From Hippopus hippopus (lineage: Eukaryota > Mollusca > Bivalvia > Cardiida > Cardiidae), in the NCBI GenBank assembly GCA_946811185.2, contig OX328104.1, forward strand, positions 47,104,505 to 47,168,504: a stretch of DNA of 64,000 nucleotides. The letters run 5' to 3'. How positions within the stretch are numbered: position 1 is the stretch's first letter; the number at the start of each line of letters is the position of its first letter. Positions 1-10,357 of this stretch are shown here, piece by piece. The position numbers and the translations under genes are program-made. The notes beneath the pieces were generated by a model. That model did not search any database. It was given only the letters and a program-made list of their open reading frames with translations, and had not been told where the DNA came from.

Positions 1-182
1 CTTGATAATGTAAGAGCAATAAATCATTGCTGTCACACAACACAATGAGAACATGTATTGTAAGGTTTATCTTGAACTCTTGTGTTGCCATGGGCAATTA
101 GAAAAGCTTTTATGGTTGGTGTTGATTTGGATCAGACATTACAAGGGTGGTTGCTGTAAAATGGATCGGACTGCTCTAAATT

Positions 183-407
183 CTACCCTTTCCCAAAGGA
201 CAAATTTAGACTCCACATTCAGAAAACATCTGCAGAGGATAAATTCAAACTTTGCAGAAATTGGCTTAAAGTTATTATAGAGTAGAAAACAATGTGGGTA
301 AAGGAGTAAATGGTAGTTACCAGCATTTACTGCTTTTTCCCACATTTTTTTTCGAAAGCTTTCTCACACACAGGTGTTAAAAATCGGGATTCTTTAGTAA
401 AGGGTTA
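183..407 (+). mobile_element. PalA copy, degenerate
   Basis: Starts CCCTTTCCCAAAGGACAAATTTAGAC and ends TTTAGTAAAGGGTTA. The central hairpin is recognisable (GTTACCAGCATTTACTG) but both arms carry changes, so this is an old copy. Confidence 0.75.
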
Positions 408-504
408 CTCAAAGAACCCCTTTCTGTCATGTCATTCCAAGTCATGACCAAAAATCTGTTCATTTCAAGGAAATTATCTTCATTTTAAGATAATTTATAA
501 ATTA

Positions 505-1022
505 TTATTTCATGCTTCCCGGTAGGATATTGAGAAATAGCAGTGAAAATATTTTTCGATATTACACGGGTACGACCAGTGAAAATACCGATTTTTATAT
601 TCTAGTTAGCTAGGTAAATTGCGCGCGACTCACAACCAGATGGAAATGTGACGTCATTTACCTTACATTTCTCGCGCTTGACGTAATATTTTAATGCGTT
701 GCTATGCGCGAGGGGTACGCCACGTGGAATAATTGAAAGAACTGTACTGGATTTTGATAAAGCTCCTACAAGAAAGGGTTAAAAGCATGAAATAAATAGA
801 ATATTTGTTTTTTTCGGTGAAAGATCGAAATTTATTTCATCTCGTGAACACCATCGGTAATATTTTCACTCGTGTGCCACGAGTGAAAATATTACCAATG
901 GTGTTCACGAGATGAAATAAATTTCGATCTTTGCCACGAGTGAAAATATTACCGATGGTGTTCACGAGATGAAATAAATTTCGATCTTTCACCGAAAAAA
1001 ACAAATATCCTCTATTTATTCT
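505..1022 (+). repeat. Foldback repeat with GACGTCA-containing tail
   Basis: A left part contains TGACGTCA and TGACGTAA and several CGCG words. The right part is an inverted repeat with arms at about 805-873 and 934-1000 reading CGGTGAAAGATCGAAATTT. The 57-bp right arm is tandemly duplicated (877-933 and 934-990, one obvious difference). A second copy in reverse orientation is at 8400-8775. Confidence 0.75.
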
Positions 1023-1045
1023 TTGTTGCTGAAGAAGTCTAGATT

Positions 1046-1308
1046 GAGCCATGCTTTGGCAAAAGAGGGGTTAGTTCATCTCTATGCTGCATCAAACCAA
1101 GCATGTTATCACATTATTGTAGGTCCATAGAAATCCATTTTATTGAACAATCCCCAACATTAGGTAGACTGGTCCTTTGACATGCTACATGAAAATTGAC
1201 CAAAAGCAAAATATTTTGACCCAGGTCAGCCTGTGCAGACTGCAAAGGATGACCTTGGTCGATATTTTTCGAAGATGCATAAAGCCCCCTTTTCACAGAG
1301 CATGGCTC
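1046..1308 (-). mobile_element. PalD MITE
   Basis: Inverted ends GAGCCATGCTTTGGC and TTTTCACAGAGCATGGCTC; internal palindromic word CCCAGGTCAGCCTG; flanks GATT and ATTT, so the target duplication is imperfect here. Confidence 0.85.
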
Positions 1309-1644
1309 ATTTATTTCAGGGCAGAAGAAATATGTTTTTGTGGGTGTGATTTATGCATGATTATTAGTCTGTCAAACACAGCACTTGTCAAATGACACTG
1401 CATTATGCTTAATCCTTTTCATCAATCAAACTATCTGATGGTATTACAATCCTGAGATGAGAAATGTTTGAAAATATCCTGGCAAAAGGAAGGTGCTGCA
1501 AAAGAGCATACTTGTTGTTTTCTCTCATTGTTTTCTTTTTTAACCATTTCTCAATCTAGTCCTGTTATTTGAGTTTGTTTTGTTTTGTGCAAAATTGCTT
1601 TCAATATGGACAATTATAAGATGATGTAGTTGTTGACTTGTTCC
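1309..1644. other. No recognised feature
   Basis: AT-rich sequence; I see no gene, RNA or repeat signature. Confidence 0.5.
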
Positions 1645-1874
1645 TTAACTCTTTACCACTCAACGAAAAATGTAGACTTGTCCAAATTGAAAGTATTTGC
1701 AAACGACAATTTGAATGGGACTCAACTGATGGAATTTGTCTTTGATACAGATGAAAACATGGTGGGAAAAGGAGAAAATGCTGGTTACCAGCATTTTCTC
1801 CTTTTCCCACCATGTTTTCAGAAGCCGTCTTCCTAAAGCTCGTTAAAACTAGGGATTGTGTGGTAAAGGGTTAA
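1645..1874 (+). mobile_element. PalA MITE, full length, TTAA both ends
   Basis: TTAACTCTTTACCACTCAAC at the left and GTGTGGTAAAGGGTTAA at the right. In the palindrome both arms carry the same change from the usual form: ACATGGTGGG on the left and CCCACCATGT on the right, where most copies have ACATTGTGGG and CCCACAATGT. The stem is therefore fully paired despite the mutation. Confidence 0.95.
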
Positions 1875-2062
1875 CTCTTTACCATACAACAAAACTTTGA
1901 ACTTACCAAAGTTAAAAGCATTTTGCAGATGACAGTTTGTACATGAAATTTTCTTGTCATTGAATGAATAGAAAACATTTTGGGAGAAGGAGAAAATGCT
2001 GGGTAAAACTTCCAAAAGCCGTCTTCCTCAGGGCTGCTAAAATGTGATTGTTTAGTAAAAGG
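1871..2062 (+). mobile_element. PalA MITE, right half of hairpin deleted
   Basis: Shares the TTAA at 1871-1874 with the preceding copy, so the two are head to tail. The hairpin stops after GGAGAAAATGCTGG and resumes at CTTCCAAAAGCC. Confidence 0.85.
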
Positions 2063-2354
2063 ATGATGCTACCATCTTACATAACACCAACCAAAGACTA
2101 ATACATTAGCCACATGAAAGACAAACACTTGTAGCAAAGGTAAATCTTATCTTGTAAAGTGAAGAAAAACATTTTAAGAAAAGGAGCAGATATTTAGCAA
2201 ACAATGTCTTATCCCCATGTGGCACAACCTGTTTTATCTTTGGCATAGAATGTTATCATTTTGTGCACCTCCCACAAAGAGACAGAAGAGACCGGAAAAT
2301 CAAAGATTGCTTGTGCTAGAGAATTAATGGCTTTTTTAATGGGTTTGATTCTTT
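2063..2354. other. No clear feature
   Basis: A weak PalA-like word (ACATTTTAAGAAAAGGAG near 2170) is the only thing recognised. Confidence 0.4.
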
Positions 2355-2582
2355 TTGACTCTTTATCAAAGGACAGTTTTATACTCCAACCAAATTCAAA
2401 GCATTTGCAGACGATAGACTGAAGGTAACTCAAATGATGATTTCTGTTTTTGATAGTGTAGAAAACATTGTGGGAAAAGGAGAAAGTGCTGGGAACCAGC
2501 ATTTTCTCCTTTTCCCACAATGTTTTCATAAAGCGGCTTCTTCAAGGACATTAAAACTCGGGATTGTGTGGTGAAGGGTTAA
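2355..2582 (+). mobile_element. PalA MITE, full length
   Basis: Left end mutated to TTGACTCTTTATC; right end GTGTGGTGAAGGGTTAA. Palindrome has single-arm changes (GGAGAAAGTGCTGGGAACC). Confidence 0.9.
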
Positions 2583-2644
2583 TCCTCCTGCAGACTGTAG
2601 AGAGCACGAGGTCAATAATAGTCTTAAGTAATGTCTCAAGGTCT

Positions 2645-2750
2645 TAACCTTTTACCAGACAACTTTGCTTCGATGACCTTGAAGAAGATGGCTCCTGGAA
2701 ACTATGTGGAAAAAAGAAGAAAAAATGCTTGGTAGCAGCTTTTCTGTTTT
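2645..2750 (-). mobile_element. PalA MITE, left part, interrupted by F1 element
   Basis: AACCTTTTACCAGACAACTT start, GATGACCTTGAAGAAGATGG, then hairpin remnants GAAAAAATGCTTGGTAGCAG up to CTTTTCTGTTTT, where AGCTCCACTGG of the F1 element begins. The remainder of the MITE resumes at about 3950. Confidence 0.75.
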
Positions 2751-3949
2751 TAGCTCCACTGGCCGAAAGCCAGTGAGCTGCAATATGTCATAGCCGGTGT
2801 CTGTCGTGCATCCATCCATCAGTGCATAAACTTTTATTTCAAACATCTTCTCTGCAACTACCTATCCAATTTTGACCAAACTCCACAGATGTAATCCTGT
2901 CCTAGTCTTCTTCAGAATTTATTGAAAGAATCTGATTCCTATAACAATGCTGGTTGCCATGGCAACAAACTGAAAAATAGGGCTAAAGATTTTGCTTGCA
3001 GCTTTATGTAGTGGACCTCTACCAACAGTCTTCAAATTAAAGCCCAGGGGTCAAATTTAGCCCTGCCCTAGCAGTCACAAGTTTTACATGAGCTTATATG
3101 ATGAAAACTTTAAAAATCATATTGTTCCTAACCATAAGACCTAAGGCTACCAAATAGTGCATGTATATTTACATAGTGGACCTTTACCAAGATTATTCAA
3201 AGTATAGCCCTGGGGTCAAAATTGGCCCTGCCCCATAAGTCACATGTTTTACATAGGCTTAAAATTTGTCCACTGACCATGGGTCATAATTTCAACATGC
3301 ACTTAACTCTTTACCACACGACAAAATTTTAGACTTGTCCAGTTTGAAAGCATATGTGGACTACAAATTAGAGGTGGCTCAAATGTTGAAATTTGCTCTT
3401 GATAGTGTAAAAAACTTCGTGGGAAAAGGAGAAAATGCTGGTTACCAGCATTTTCTCCTTTTCCCACAATGTTTTCAAAAGCCTTCTCTTTTAGGGTGGG
3501 TAAAAGTCGGGATTGTGTGGTAAAGGGTTAAAGAGTGAAAATCCTAAAAGTTTTCTTGCTCCATACCATAAATCCCAGGGCTACCTGAAAATTGCTATAA
3601 AGCTTCATTTGTGGATAACTTCTGGATTTGTTAAAAAAATAGACCTGGGATTGAAATAAGCCCTACCTCAGGAGTTTCATTATTTACAGGGGCTTTATAT
3701 ATATTGAGGAAACCTTGAAAATCTTCTTGAAACTATACGGCCTAGACCTGTATCATTTTGTGTGTGGCTCCTGGGTCAAAAATGGTCTAGCCCTGGGGGC
3801 CACATTTACTTTTACATGGGCTTTTATAGAGAAAATTGTGAGTTTTCTTGTTGAAAACCATTTTGTCTAATAATTGTAATGTTTGGTATGTATGGTTAAT
3901 GTACTTATTAGTCAGTGGCACAATACAGGGCCATCGTGGCCCTCTTGTT
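2751..3949 (+). mobile_element. F1 Helentron-like element with nested PalA
   Basis: Begins TTTTAGCTCCACTGGCCG with a GGCCGAAAGCC hairpin, includes CGTGCATCCATCCATC, the GGTTGCCATGGCAACAAACTG block and repeated blocks ending in GCTACCAAAT...AGCCCTGGGGTC, and ends AGGGCCATCGTGGCCCTCTTG with T on both sides. No terminal inverted repeats and insertion between Ts fit Helitron-2/Helentron non-autonomous elements; no coding capacity. Superfamily assignment is inference. Confidence 0.7.
3303..3531 (+). mobile_element. PalA MITE, full length, nested in F1
   Basis: TTAACTCTTTACCACACGAC to GTGTGGTAAAGGGTTAA; the hairpin around GCTGGTTACCAGC is nearly intact. Confidence 0.95.
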
Positions 3950-4060
3950 TTTCACAATGATTTTACCCTTTTTATCGACAAACCCCATTGAGGGTTGGTT
4001 ACATGGAATTGCTTGTTTTTCCTCCAGTCAGGGACCAGTAGATGTTGCGGCTAGTAATTC
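3950..4060 (-). mobile_element. PalA MITE, right part of the copy split by F1
   Basis: Immediately after the F1 end the sequence reads CACAATGATTTTACCC then TTATCGACAAACCCCATTGAG, corresponding to CACAATGTTTTCTACCCTATCAAAGACAAA of intact reverse copies. The last part is too decayed to place the terminus. Confidence 0.6.
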
Positions 4061-4184
4061 AAGGGTTCTTTGTAATGAATCTTAGCTCGGCCATAGATTT
4101 TCCTAATAAATAATACAAGTAATTTCTCACCCACCACCAGTTATAATGTTTCAAATAAGAAATGATTAGTTATACCAATTTTCC

Positions 4185-4391
4185 TTAACTCTTTACCAGA
4201 GGATAAAATTTCAGACTCTCCCAAATTCAATGCATTTGCTGATATAGTAAATTTGGCTGAAATTATGGGATTTTTCTTTGATGGGGTAGAAAACATTGTT
4301 ACCAGCATGGTAACCTGCATTTTCTCTTTTTTCCACAATGTTTTTAAAAGACCGTTTTTCTCAGGTTCTTGGGATTGTTGTAAAGGGTTAA
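4185..4391 (+). mobile_element. PalA MITE, hairpin rearranged
   Basis: TTAACTCTTTACCAGAGG to TTGTAAAGGGTTAA. The left arm is replaced by GTTACCAGCATGGTAACC, a shorter palindrome. Confidence 0.85.
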
Positions 4392-4419
4392 ATAAGCTAA
4401 ACCTCTCATTGTTGTTCAT

Positions 4420-4667
4420 GAGCCATGCTCTGTGAAAAGGGGGCTTAATGCATCTGCAAGAGGTATCGACCCATGTCAGCCTGCGCAGTTGCAAATGCTA
4501 ACATGGGTTAAAACTTTTTGCTATTGGTAAATTTTCTGCATGTCAAAGGAGCACTCTACCTCCAGATCCAGTTGATTGTTAGACAAAATGGACTTTTATG
4601 GATTCATAATTATGTGATGACATCATGGCAATGCATTAAGCCCCCTTTTCACAGAATGCTATAGCTC
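4420..4667 (+). mobile_element. PalD MITE
   Basis: Ends GAGCCATGCTCTGTGAAAAG and CCCTTTTCACAGAATGC; flanks TCAT and ACAT. Confidence 0.85.
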
Positions 4668-4823
4668 ACATGTATCACAGATATGCATGCATCTCTGTAA
4701 CACAGAGCTAGTCAGAAGACTAGATATGTTTTCTTTTTTCACAATAGTAGCAGAAAAGAATAATCTGGTTGGGTGAGTCCAAGAAAGACATTGATTCTAT
4801 GGCATTACTGTGTGGGAGTATTG

Positions 4824-5051
4824 TCACTCATTTACCACATGGAAAAATTTGGTCTAGACCAAATTGAAAGCATTTGCAGCTGATGAATTAGATGTGGCTT
4901 AAAAGATATTTTTGTCTTTGATAGAATAGAAAACATTGTTGGAAAAGGAAAAAATGCTGGTTACCAGCATTTTCTCCTTTTCCCACAATGTTTTCAAAAA
5001 CTTTTTTTTTTCAGGGTCATTAAAACTCGGGAGTATGTGGTAAAGAGTTAA
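4824..5051 (+). mobile_element. PalA MITE, first of a five-copy chain
   Basis: Left end CACTCATTTACCACATGG, hairpin almost intact, right end ATGTGGTAAAGAGTTAA. The last TTAA (5048-5051) is also the first of the next copy. Confidence 0.9.
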
Positions 5052-5280
5052 CTCTATACCACACAATCCTGACTTTTAACATCCCTGAAAAAAAAAAGGC
5101 TTTTGAAAACATTGAAGGAAAAGGAAAAATTGCTGGTAACCAGCATTTTCTCCTTTTCCCACAATGCTTCATACTCTTCCATAGACAATTTTCAACTTTT
5201 GAGCTGTATTTACTTTGACCTCTGGAAAGGCTTCTGATTGAGACAAGTCTAAAAGTTTGTTGTGTGCTAGGAGTGTTATA
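5048..5280 (-). mobile_element. PalA MITE, second of chain
   Basis: TTAACTCTATACCACACAATCC at the left; right end GTTGTGTGCTAGGAGTG is decayed. Confidence 0.85.
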
Positions 5281-5495
5281 ACCCATGACCAAATAATCCT
5301 GTGTTTTGATGCCCCTCAGGGCAAAAAAGCCCTTGAAAACATGGAAAAAGGAGAAATTGCTGGTATTTACTCCCTTTTCCCATAATCTGTTCTTTGTTGT
5401 CAAGACAACTACTGCATGAGCCAAATTTAGTTTGTCATCGGGAAATGCTTTCAATTTGAACAAGTGTAAAATTTTGTCATCGGTTGCAGAGTTGA
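5277..5495 (-). mobile_element. PalA MITE, third of chain, degenerate
   Basis: AACCCATGACCAAATAATCC at the left, hairpin collapsed to GGAGAAATTGCTGG, right end GTCATCGGTTGCAGAGTTGA. Confidence 0.75.
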
Positions 5496-5708
5496 CCTTT
5501 ATCTGAAGATAGTTTTAGAATAGTCCATATTGTAAGTATGTGCAGACAACAAATTATATGACTGGCTGTGTGGGATTTAAATTTGAAAGGGAAAAAAAAC
5601 TATTGTGGTAAGAGGAAAAAGTCTTGGTTTCCAGCATTATACCTTTTCTGTCATTGTTTTAAAAAGCCTTTGTTGTAAAATCGTGGGAATGGTTGGTCAA
5701 GGGTTTAA
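5492..5708 (+). mobile_element. PalA MITE, fourth of chain, degenerate
   Basis: TTGACCTTTATCTGAAG start, GTGGTAAGAGGAAAAAGTC hairpin remnant, GGTCAAGGGTTTAA end. Confidence 0.75.
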
Positions 5709-5930
5709 CTCATTACAAAACAACAAAATTTTAGACTTGTCCAAATTGAAAGCATTTGAAGACGACAAGTACAATTTTATTCTAAATGTGATTGGCCTTT
5801 GGAACGGTAGAAAACATTGTGGGAAAAGGAGAAAATGCTGGTTACCAGCATTTTCTCCTTTTCCTACTGTTTTCTAAGGCTTTCTTTCCAAATATCGTTC
5901 AGATCCAGGAATGCTTAGTCAAGGGTTTAA
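5705..5930 (+). mobile_element. PalA MITE, fifth of chain
   Basis: TTAACTCATTACAAAAC start, well-kept hairpin, AGTCAAGGGTTTAA end. Shares its left TTAA with the fourth copy. Confidence 0.9.
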
Positions 5931-6076
5931 CTGGAAATCAAGATCTATTCATATTTGATAATAATTATTCATTCGTTTATCACAACAACATCTAATAGAA
6001 ATAATAATCTGAAAGCTTTTTGCAGTATCAATCCAGACAAACATTTTTGTGTAATACTCTTTTGTTGTATCCAGTT

Positions 6077-6332
6077 TTAGCTCAGCTGTTTTGGAAGAAA
6101 ACATGGAGCTATTGTTGTAGCCCTATTGTTGTCGTCTGTTGTCTGCGCCATCATGTAGAAACATTGATGACATTAACAAAAACTTTGACATTATAGTATC
6201 TTTGTCATTATTGAAGAATTTTACTTCAAGCTTGGTCAAGTTGTTCACTTATCAAAAGGGGAACCTATACAACATTAGGGTGGGTAAAAAGTCACTGTCT
6301 TTAAAACTAGGGATTGTGAGGTAATGGGTTAA
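6077..6332 (+). mobile_element. G element 5' part joined to a PalA right end
   Basis: GCTCAGCTGTTTTGGAAG, ATTGTTGTAGCCCT, ACTTCAAGCTTGGTCAAG and TATCAAAAGGGGAACC mark the G family. From about 6295 it switches to PalA-like TTAAAACTAGGGATTGTGAG ending GGGTTAA at 6332. Confidence 0.7.
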
Positions 6333-6426
6333 AAACTGTTTACTGAAAAGGCATAAAATCTGGCAATTTTCATGGCAAAACAATATGGACAAGACAATGC
6401 ACTTCCATCTTTGCCACCACCATTTT

Positions 6427-6632
6427 GAGCTCTTTTGCTTTTGAGGAAAACATCAAGTTTTTGTCATAGCCCTGGCGTCTTCTTCTACTAATGGGTCCGT
6501 GTCTGTGTTGTCATGCAAAAACTTTGACATATTATCGTAGTTGTTATCACAGAAGATATTATTTACTTCAGACTTGCACTAGTTGTAAATTATCAAAAGG
6601 GGAACAAATACTACAAGCGCACGTAACCATCA
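6427..6632 (+). mobile_element. G element 5' part, cut by PalD
   Basis: GAGCTCTTTTGCTTTTGAGG, CATAGCCCTGGCGTC, TTATCAAAAGGGGAAC and GTAACCATCAAAATGAG; it ends at the PalD target duplication. Confidence 0.7.
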
Positions 6633-6636
6633 AAAT

Positions 6637-6887
6637 GAGCCATGCTCTGGAAAAAAAGGGGCTTAATGCATCACAGTGATCCATGATATCAAGCAGGTCA
6701 TCACATTATTATGGATTCATAACAGCCACTTATTGTAACTACCGAGTTAATCTTGAGGTAGACTGATCCTTGGACATAGAGAAAACTGACCAGTAGCGAA
6801 AGTTTTGGCCCAGGTCAGCCTGCTCGGACTGTGCAGGCTGACCTGGGTCCATACTTTTTGCAGATCCCTTTTCACAGAGCATGGCTC
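6637..6887 (-). mobile_element. PalD MITE with AAAT target duplication
   Basis: GAGCCATGCTCTGG to CACAGAGCATGGCTC, flanked by AAAT at 6633-6636 and 6888-6891. The internal palindrome is CCCAGGTCAGCCTGC...GCAGGCTGACCTGGG. Confidence 0.92.
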
Positions 6888-6949
6888 AAATATATTGACA
6901 CATCTATGCTTCTTCTTGACTCAGATTTTCTGCTAAAAGCAACTGCAGC

Positions 6950-7056
6950 CAATTTTGTTTGCACCCACATGCAATGGTGTTGTTGAAAACCTGGCCTTCT
7001 GTACAGAAGGCCAGCTTTTCAACAACACCATTGCATGTGCAAACAAAATTGCTGGC
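6950..7056. repeat. Long hairpin made from G-type 3' ends
   Basis: Arms of about 50 bases: AATTTTGTTTGCACCCACATG reading in, and CATGTGCAAACAAAATT reading out, around CTGGCCTTCTGTACAGAAGG. The left arm resembles the G terminus (CAACTGCAGCCA..., CACCCACATG, GGTGTTGTT). Confidence 0.85.
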
Positions 7057-7230
7057 TTATCAAGAGATACACAAAAGCTTTTGTGATATACCAGCACAAA
7101 AAATGGGAATTAATCATTTTATCAGATTTCACTTTTCTGTCTCTGATGACATTCCGAAGTCAGGCTTTTAGCACCTCATTTCTGTTATTTCTGTAATCAA
7201 CTTTTTTTCTTTCATTGACCAAATTCACAC

Positions 7231-7461
7231 TTAAACCTTTACTGCACAATACTGTTTTTTTTAATGACCTTGATGAAAAGGACTTTTGAAAACTTTGTTG
7301 AAATAAGAGAAAATGCTGGTAACCAGCATTTTCTCCTTTCCCCATAATGTTTTTAATCCTTTCAAAGACAAATACCATCATTTAAGCCACATGAAATTTG
7401 TTGTATGGAAATGCTTTCAATTTGTATGTGCCTGTAACTTTGTCGTTTGGTAAAGTGTTAA
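7231..7461 (-). mobile_element. PalA MITE
   Basis: TTAAACCTTTACTGCACAATAC to GTTTGGTAAAGTGTTAA; outer stem bases are mismatched (TTTGTTGAAATAAG against CTTTCCCCATAATG) while the inner GAGAAAATGCTGG stem is intact. Confidence 0.9.
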
Positions 7462-7526
7462 AACTTAAAGCAGCTCCTATTCTGCTCAGGCTTTATTCAC
7501 CAACCATTTCATTTTCTGTTTTGATT

Positions 7527-7754
7527 TTAACCCTTTACCACACAATGCTAACTTTTAACAACTCTTGGAAACATGGCTTTTGAAAACATTGTGGGAAAAG
7601 GAAAAAATGCTTGTAACCAGTATTTTCTCCTTTTCCAACAATGTTTTCTACACTGTCAAAGAAAATTGTATCATTTCAGCCACTTTGAAATTGTCATTTG
7701 CAAATGCTTTCAGTTTGGACAAGGCTAAAATTTTGTCGTCTGGTAAAGGATTGA
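7527..7754 (-). mobile_element. PalA MITE
   Basis: TTAACCCTTTACCACACAATGC to TCTGGTAAAGGATTGA. Confidence 0.92.
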
Positions 7755-7829
7755 ATTACAGGACTAGCCATCTAATGGACCTAGACAATCAGCTGACAAA
7801 GAATTCAGAAAATTAAACCGTCATTTTGA

Positions 7830-7990
7830 AGAACTGATTGTTTGATTGAACGGTGCTCACGCTGCTTTCAAGATTATTTCTGTCATATGGCAACAGCTCA
7901 CATATTCATGTATTTCCTTGGTTTTAGAGTACTAGGCTAGGGCTCTGAAGTGTCTTGCCCAAGGACATTCATGAAAAAAACTGGAGCCAG
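7830..7990 (-). mobile_element. SINE-like fragment
   Basis: TTATTTCTGTCATATGGCAACAG, TACTAGGCTAGGGCTCTG and TGTCTTGCCCAAGGACA match the reverse-strand SINE at 40068-40230, but no promoter boxes remain. Confidence 0.5.
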
Positions 7991-8048
7991 TGACATTTTG
8001 AAGAAGTGTTGGGAAATGTGAATGCTTGACTGGTAGACAAGTATATAT

Positions 8049-8097
8049 AACCCTTTACCACACAATCCCTGAGTTTTAATTATCCTTATGTTTCTCA
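8049..8097 (-). mobile_element. PalA left end only
   Basis: TAACCCTTTACCACACAATC then GAGTTTTAATTATCCTTATG; the rest of the element is absent. Confidence 0.7.
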
Positions 8098-8399
8098 TTT
8101 TATACCAAGTCTGAAGTTCAAAAGCTAGCAATGTTTCTCTCAATATCATAAATTGAAAAAAAAAAATCAAACAAATTAATAAAGTCTAAGAGAAATTTTA
8201 AAACTCATTGCCAGTTTACTGGGTACCAATTATGGGTTTTCTTTTTATAATGTTCAACTTCCTTCTTAACAGTAGATCTACTAACTGCTAATATTTAATG
8301 CTATGACGACGTCATGAATTACACATTTTTTACGTCATGAATGAGATGTTTTACCGTACCATTAAATACCAATGAAATGGGCATTAAAAAGTAGAAACT

Positions 8400-8775
8400 G
8401 CAATATTCGATGAAAGATCAAAATTTATTTTATCGAGTGAACATCATCGGTAATTTTTACACTAGTGGCACAACCACAAGTGAAATATTACCATTGATGT
8501 GCACGAGATCAAATAAATTTTGATCTTTCACTGAACAAAAAACAAATATTCTATTTATTTCATGCTTCTAACCCCTTTTTTGTTCGGACTTTTATCAAAA
8601 CCTGGTACATTTGTTTTCTGTAATTCCCTGTAGCGTACCTCCCCTTACATAACAACGCAATACAATATTACGTAAAGCGCGAGAAATGTAGAGTAAATGC
8701 ATGTAAATTACGTCATGTGTCCGTCTGGTTCAAAGGCGCACAATACTTACCTTGGTAACCAGGACCCTGGTATCC
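8400..8775 (-). repeat. Second copy of GACGTCA/foldback repeat
   Basis: Hairpin arms GATGAAAGATCAAAATTTAT and ATCAAATAAATTTTGATC at 8409-8530, then ATTTATTTCATGCTTCTAAC and the tail with GCGCGAGAAATGTAGAGTAAA, the reverse of 505-780. Confidence 0.7.
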
Positions 8776-9639
8776 TATGGTGCGGAGTAGGTTAATTAGT
8801 CCCTTTTCCACATTGTATTTTTAGTCAGCCTCTAAGCTACACAAGGGAACATGTACTATACAAGGACATGGATTTAGCTATCTATGATATGAAGTACTGG
8901 TAGTATATGGGATTCTTTTTTTCCGAGATAATAGTCCAAATTATGATTTACCTTAATTGCTTGTCTCAAGGGTTTTTCAACTTCTGTACACACATTTTGA
9001 CATCACTAGAAGCAAACATTTACAAAAGCAGAAATTTCCCAATTTAAAGTAGAAAAGTAATGCATTCCGGTATTATCAAATGGTAAAATTTAATTAAAAG
9101 CAAAATTTAATATCAATTTGCTAGTGTTCAAAAAACATTTTCCAAAGGCCTGATGGCATCAAGTTTTGAAATTGACCTGAGAAGTCAGGATGTGATGGGA
9201 TGATGAGGTCTTATTAGCAGGCATTAGACTTGATTAGGTCGTTTGACAGGACTAGTTTTGATGAGGTAAGGGCAAGGATATGATCCCTGGTGGGCCATAT
9301 GGATTGCTAACAAGATCAATTGTCTAACTATAAAGGGACAGAGAGGGAAATTGTGAACTTATTGTTGAACATAAATATACATTTTCGATTCTGATGTATG
9401 TTACATTGCTATTGTTTGTAATAGGATGAGGTTCAGAAGTCAGTGACACAGAGACATTGTTTATTCCTTGTAGTGCTGAATCTGTATATACATGTAATTG
9501 CTGTAGCAGACAATGCAGATCAAGATCAGATTGAACAGAGCATGCAATCTGATTTTGGAAGCTAATTGCTTGCTTTTATCCAGATAATCTGACAATTGAT
9601 TGTGAATAAGGCCTTTTTCAACATTATTTCAGTTAGATT
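8776..9639. other. No recognised feature
   Basis: AT-rich, no open frame of note, no repeat seen elsewhere in the window. Confidence 0.5.
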
Positions 9640-9649
9640 GTGACAAACA

Positions 9650-9715
9650 GCGCACTTATTCATGCTTTCCTGGAGTTTCTCTTACCAGTGCTTTGCATAA
9701 TATTCTTCCCAAGCT
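9650..9715 (-). mobile_element. SINE tail fragment
   Basis: CATGCTTTCCTGGAGTTTC and CATAATATTCTTCCCAAGC are the reverse of the conserved SINE block GCTTGGAAAGAATATTGTGC...AACTCCAGGAAAGCATG. Confidence 0.7.
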
Positions 9716-9808
9716 CTAGTTACCAGCATTTTCTCTTTTCCCACACAGTTTTCAAAAGGCTTCTTCCTCAGGGTTTTCAAAACTCATGATTGTATGACAA
9801 AGGGTTAA
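9716..9808 (+). mobile_element. PalA right half
   Basis: Begins inside the hairpin (GTTACCAGCATTTTCTC) directly at the SINE junction and runs to GACAAAGGGTTAA. Confidence 0.85.
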
Positions 9809-10152
9809 GCAGTGTCCATTTTTTCTTTTTTAATCGAAAAAATACAAGAACAAATTTTAAAAGAATCTTTGACATTTTAATCATAATCATGAAAAAATAA
9901 GACCAATTTTCTTTAACGAAAAATTCTGTTTGTACATTGATTTTCATTTCAAACATCCTTTTTGCTTCAAATTGCACCTCTTAGTGTGTTATTCAACCTT
10001 TTGGCTATTCAAATTTGATAGGACAATATCACCTCACATGCGGTACCAAGCATTTTGAAGATGTAGAAGCAGTTGAATGACAGCATAGGTACTGACAGTG
10101 CACAACAATATTTATGAAGTAAGATATTCTTGAGACTAAGAAAGAATACCAT
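9809..10152. other. No recognised feature
   Basis: AT-rich sequence without identifiable content. Confidence 0.4.
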
Positions 10153-10357
10153 GGTCTATATTTTATTCACCAATCATTCCTAAGAATATTCTTAGTCTTG
10201 TGCTGAAGAATTTTCTAGATTTTGAAAGTAAAACAACTTTCGATTGGCCAAACCATTTGGTTTAGCCAATTAGAAGTTGTGTTACTTTCAAATTTAGAAA
10301 ATTCTTGAGCACAAGACTAATAATATTCTTAAGAATGGTTACTGAATATAGAGCCAG
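10153..10357. mobile_element. Foldback MITE
   Basis: About 100-base arms meeting near 10250: AATATTCTTAGTCTTGTGCT...GATTGGCCAAACCATTT and its complement. No internal spacer; flanking target duplication not clear. Confidence 0.8.

Noticed and set aside
5020..5463. 147-codon reverse open frame
   Set aside because: It crosses two PalA copies and their shared junction; it contains the palindrome-derived peptide, not a gene.
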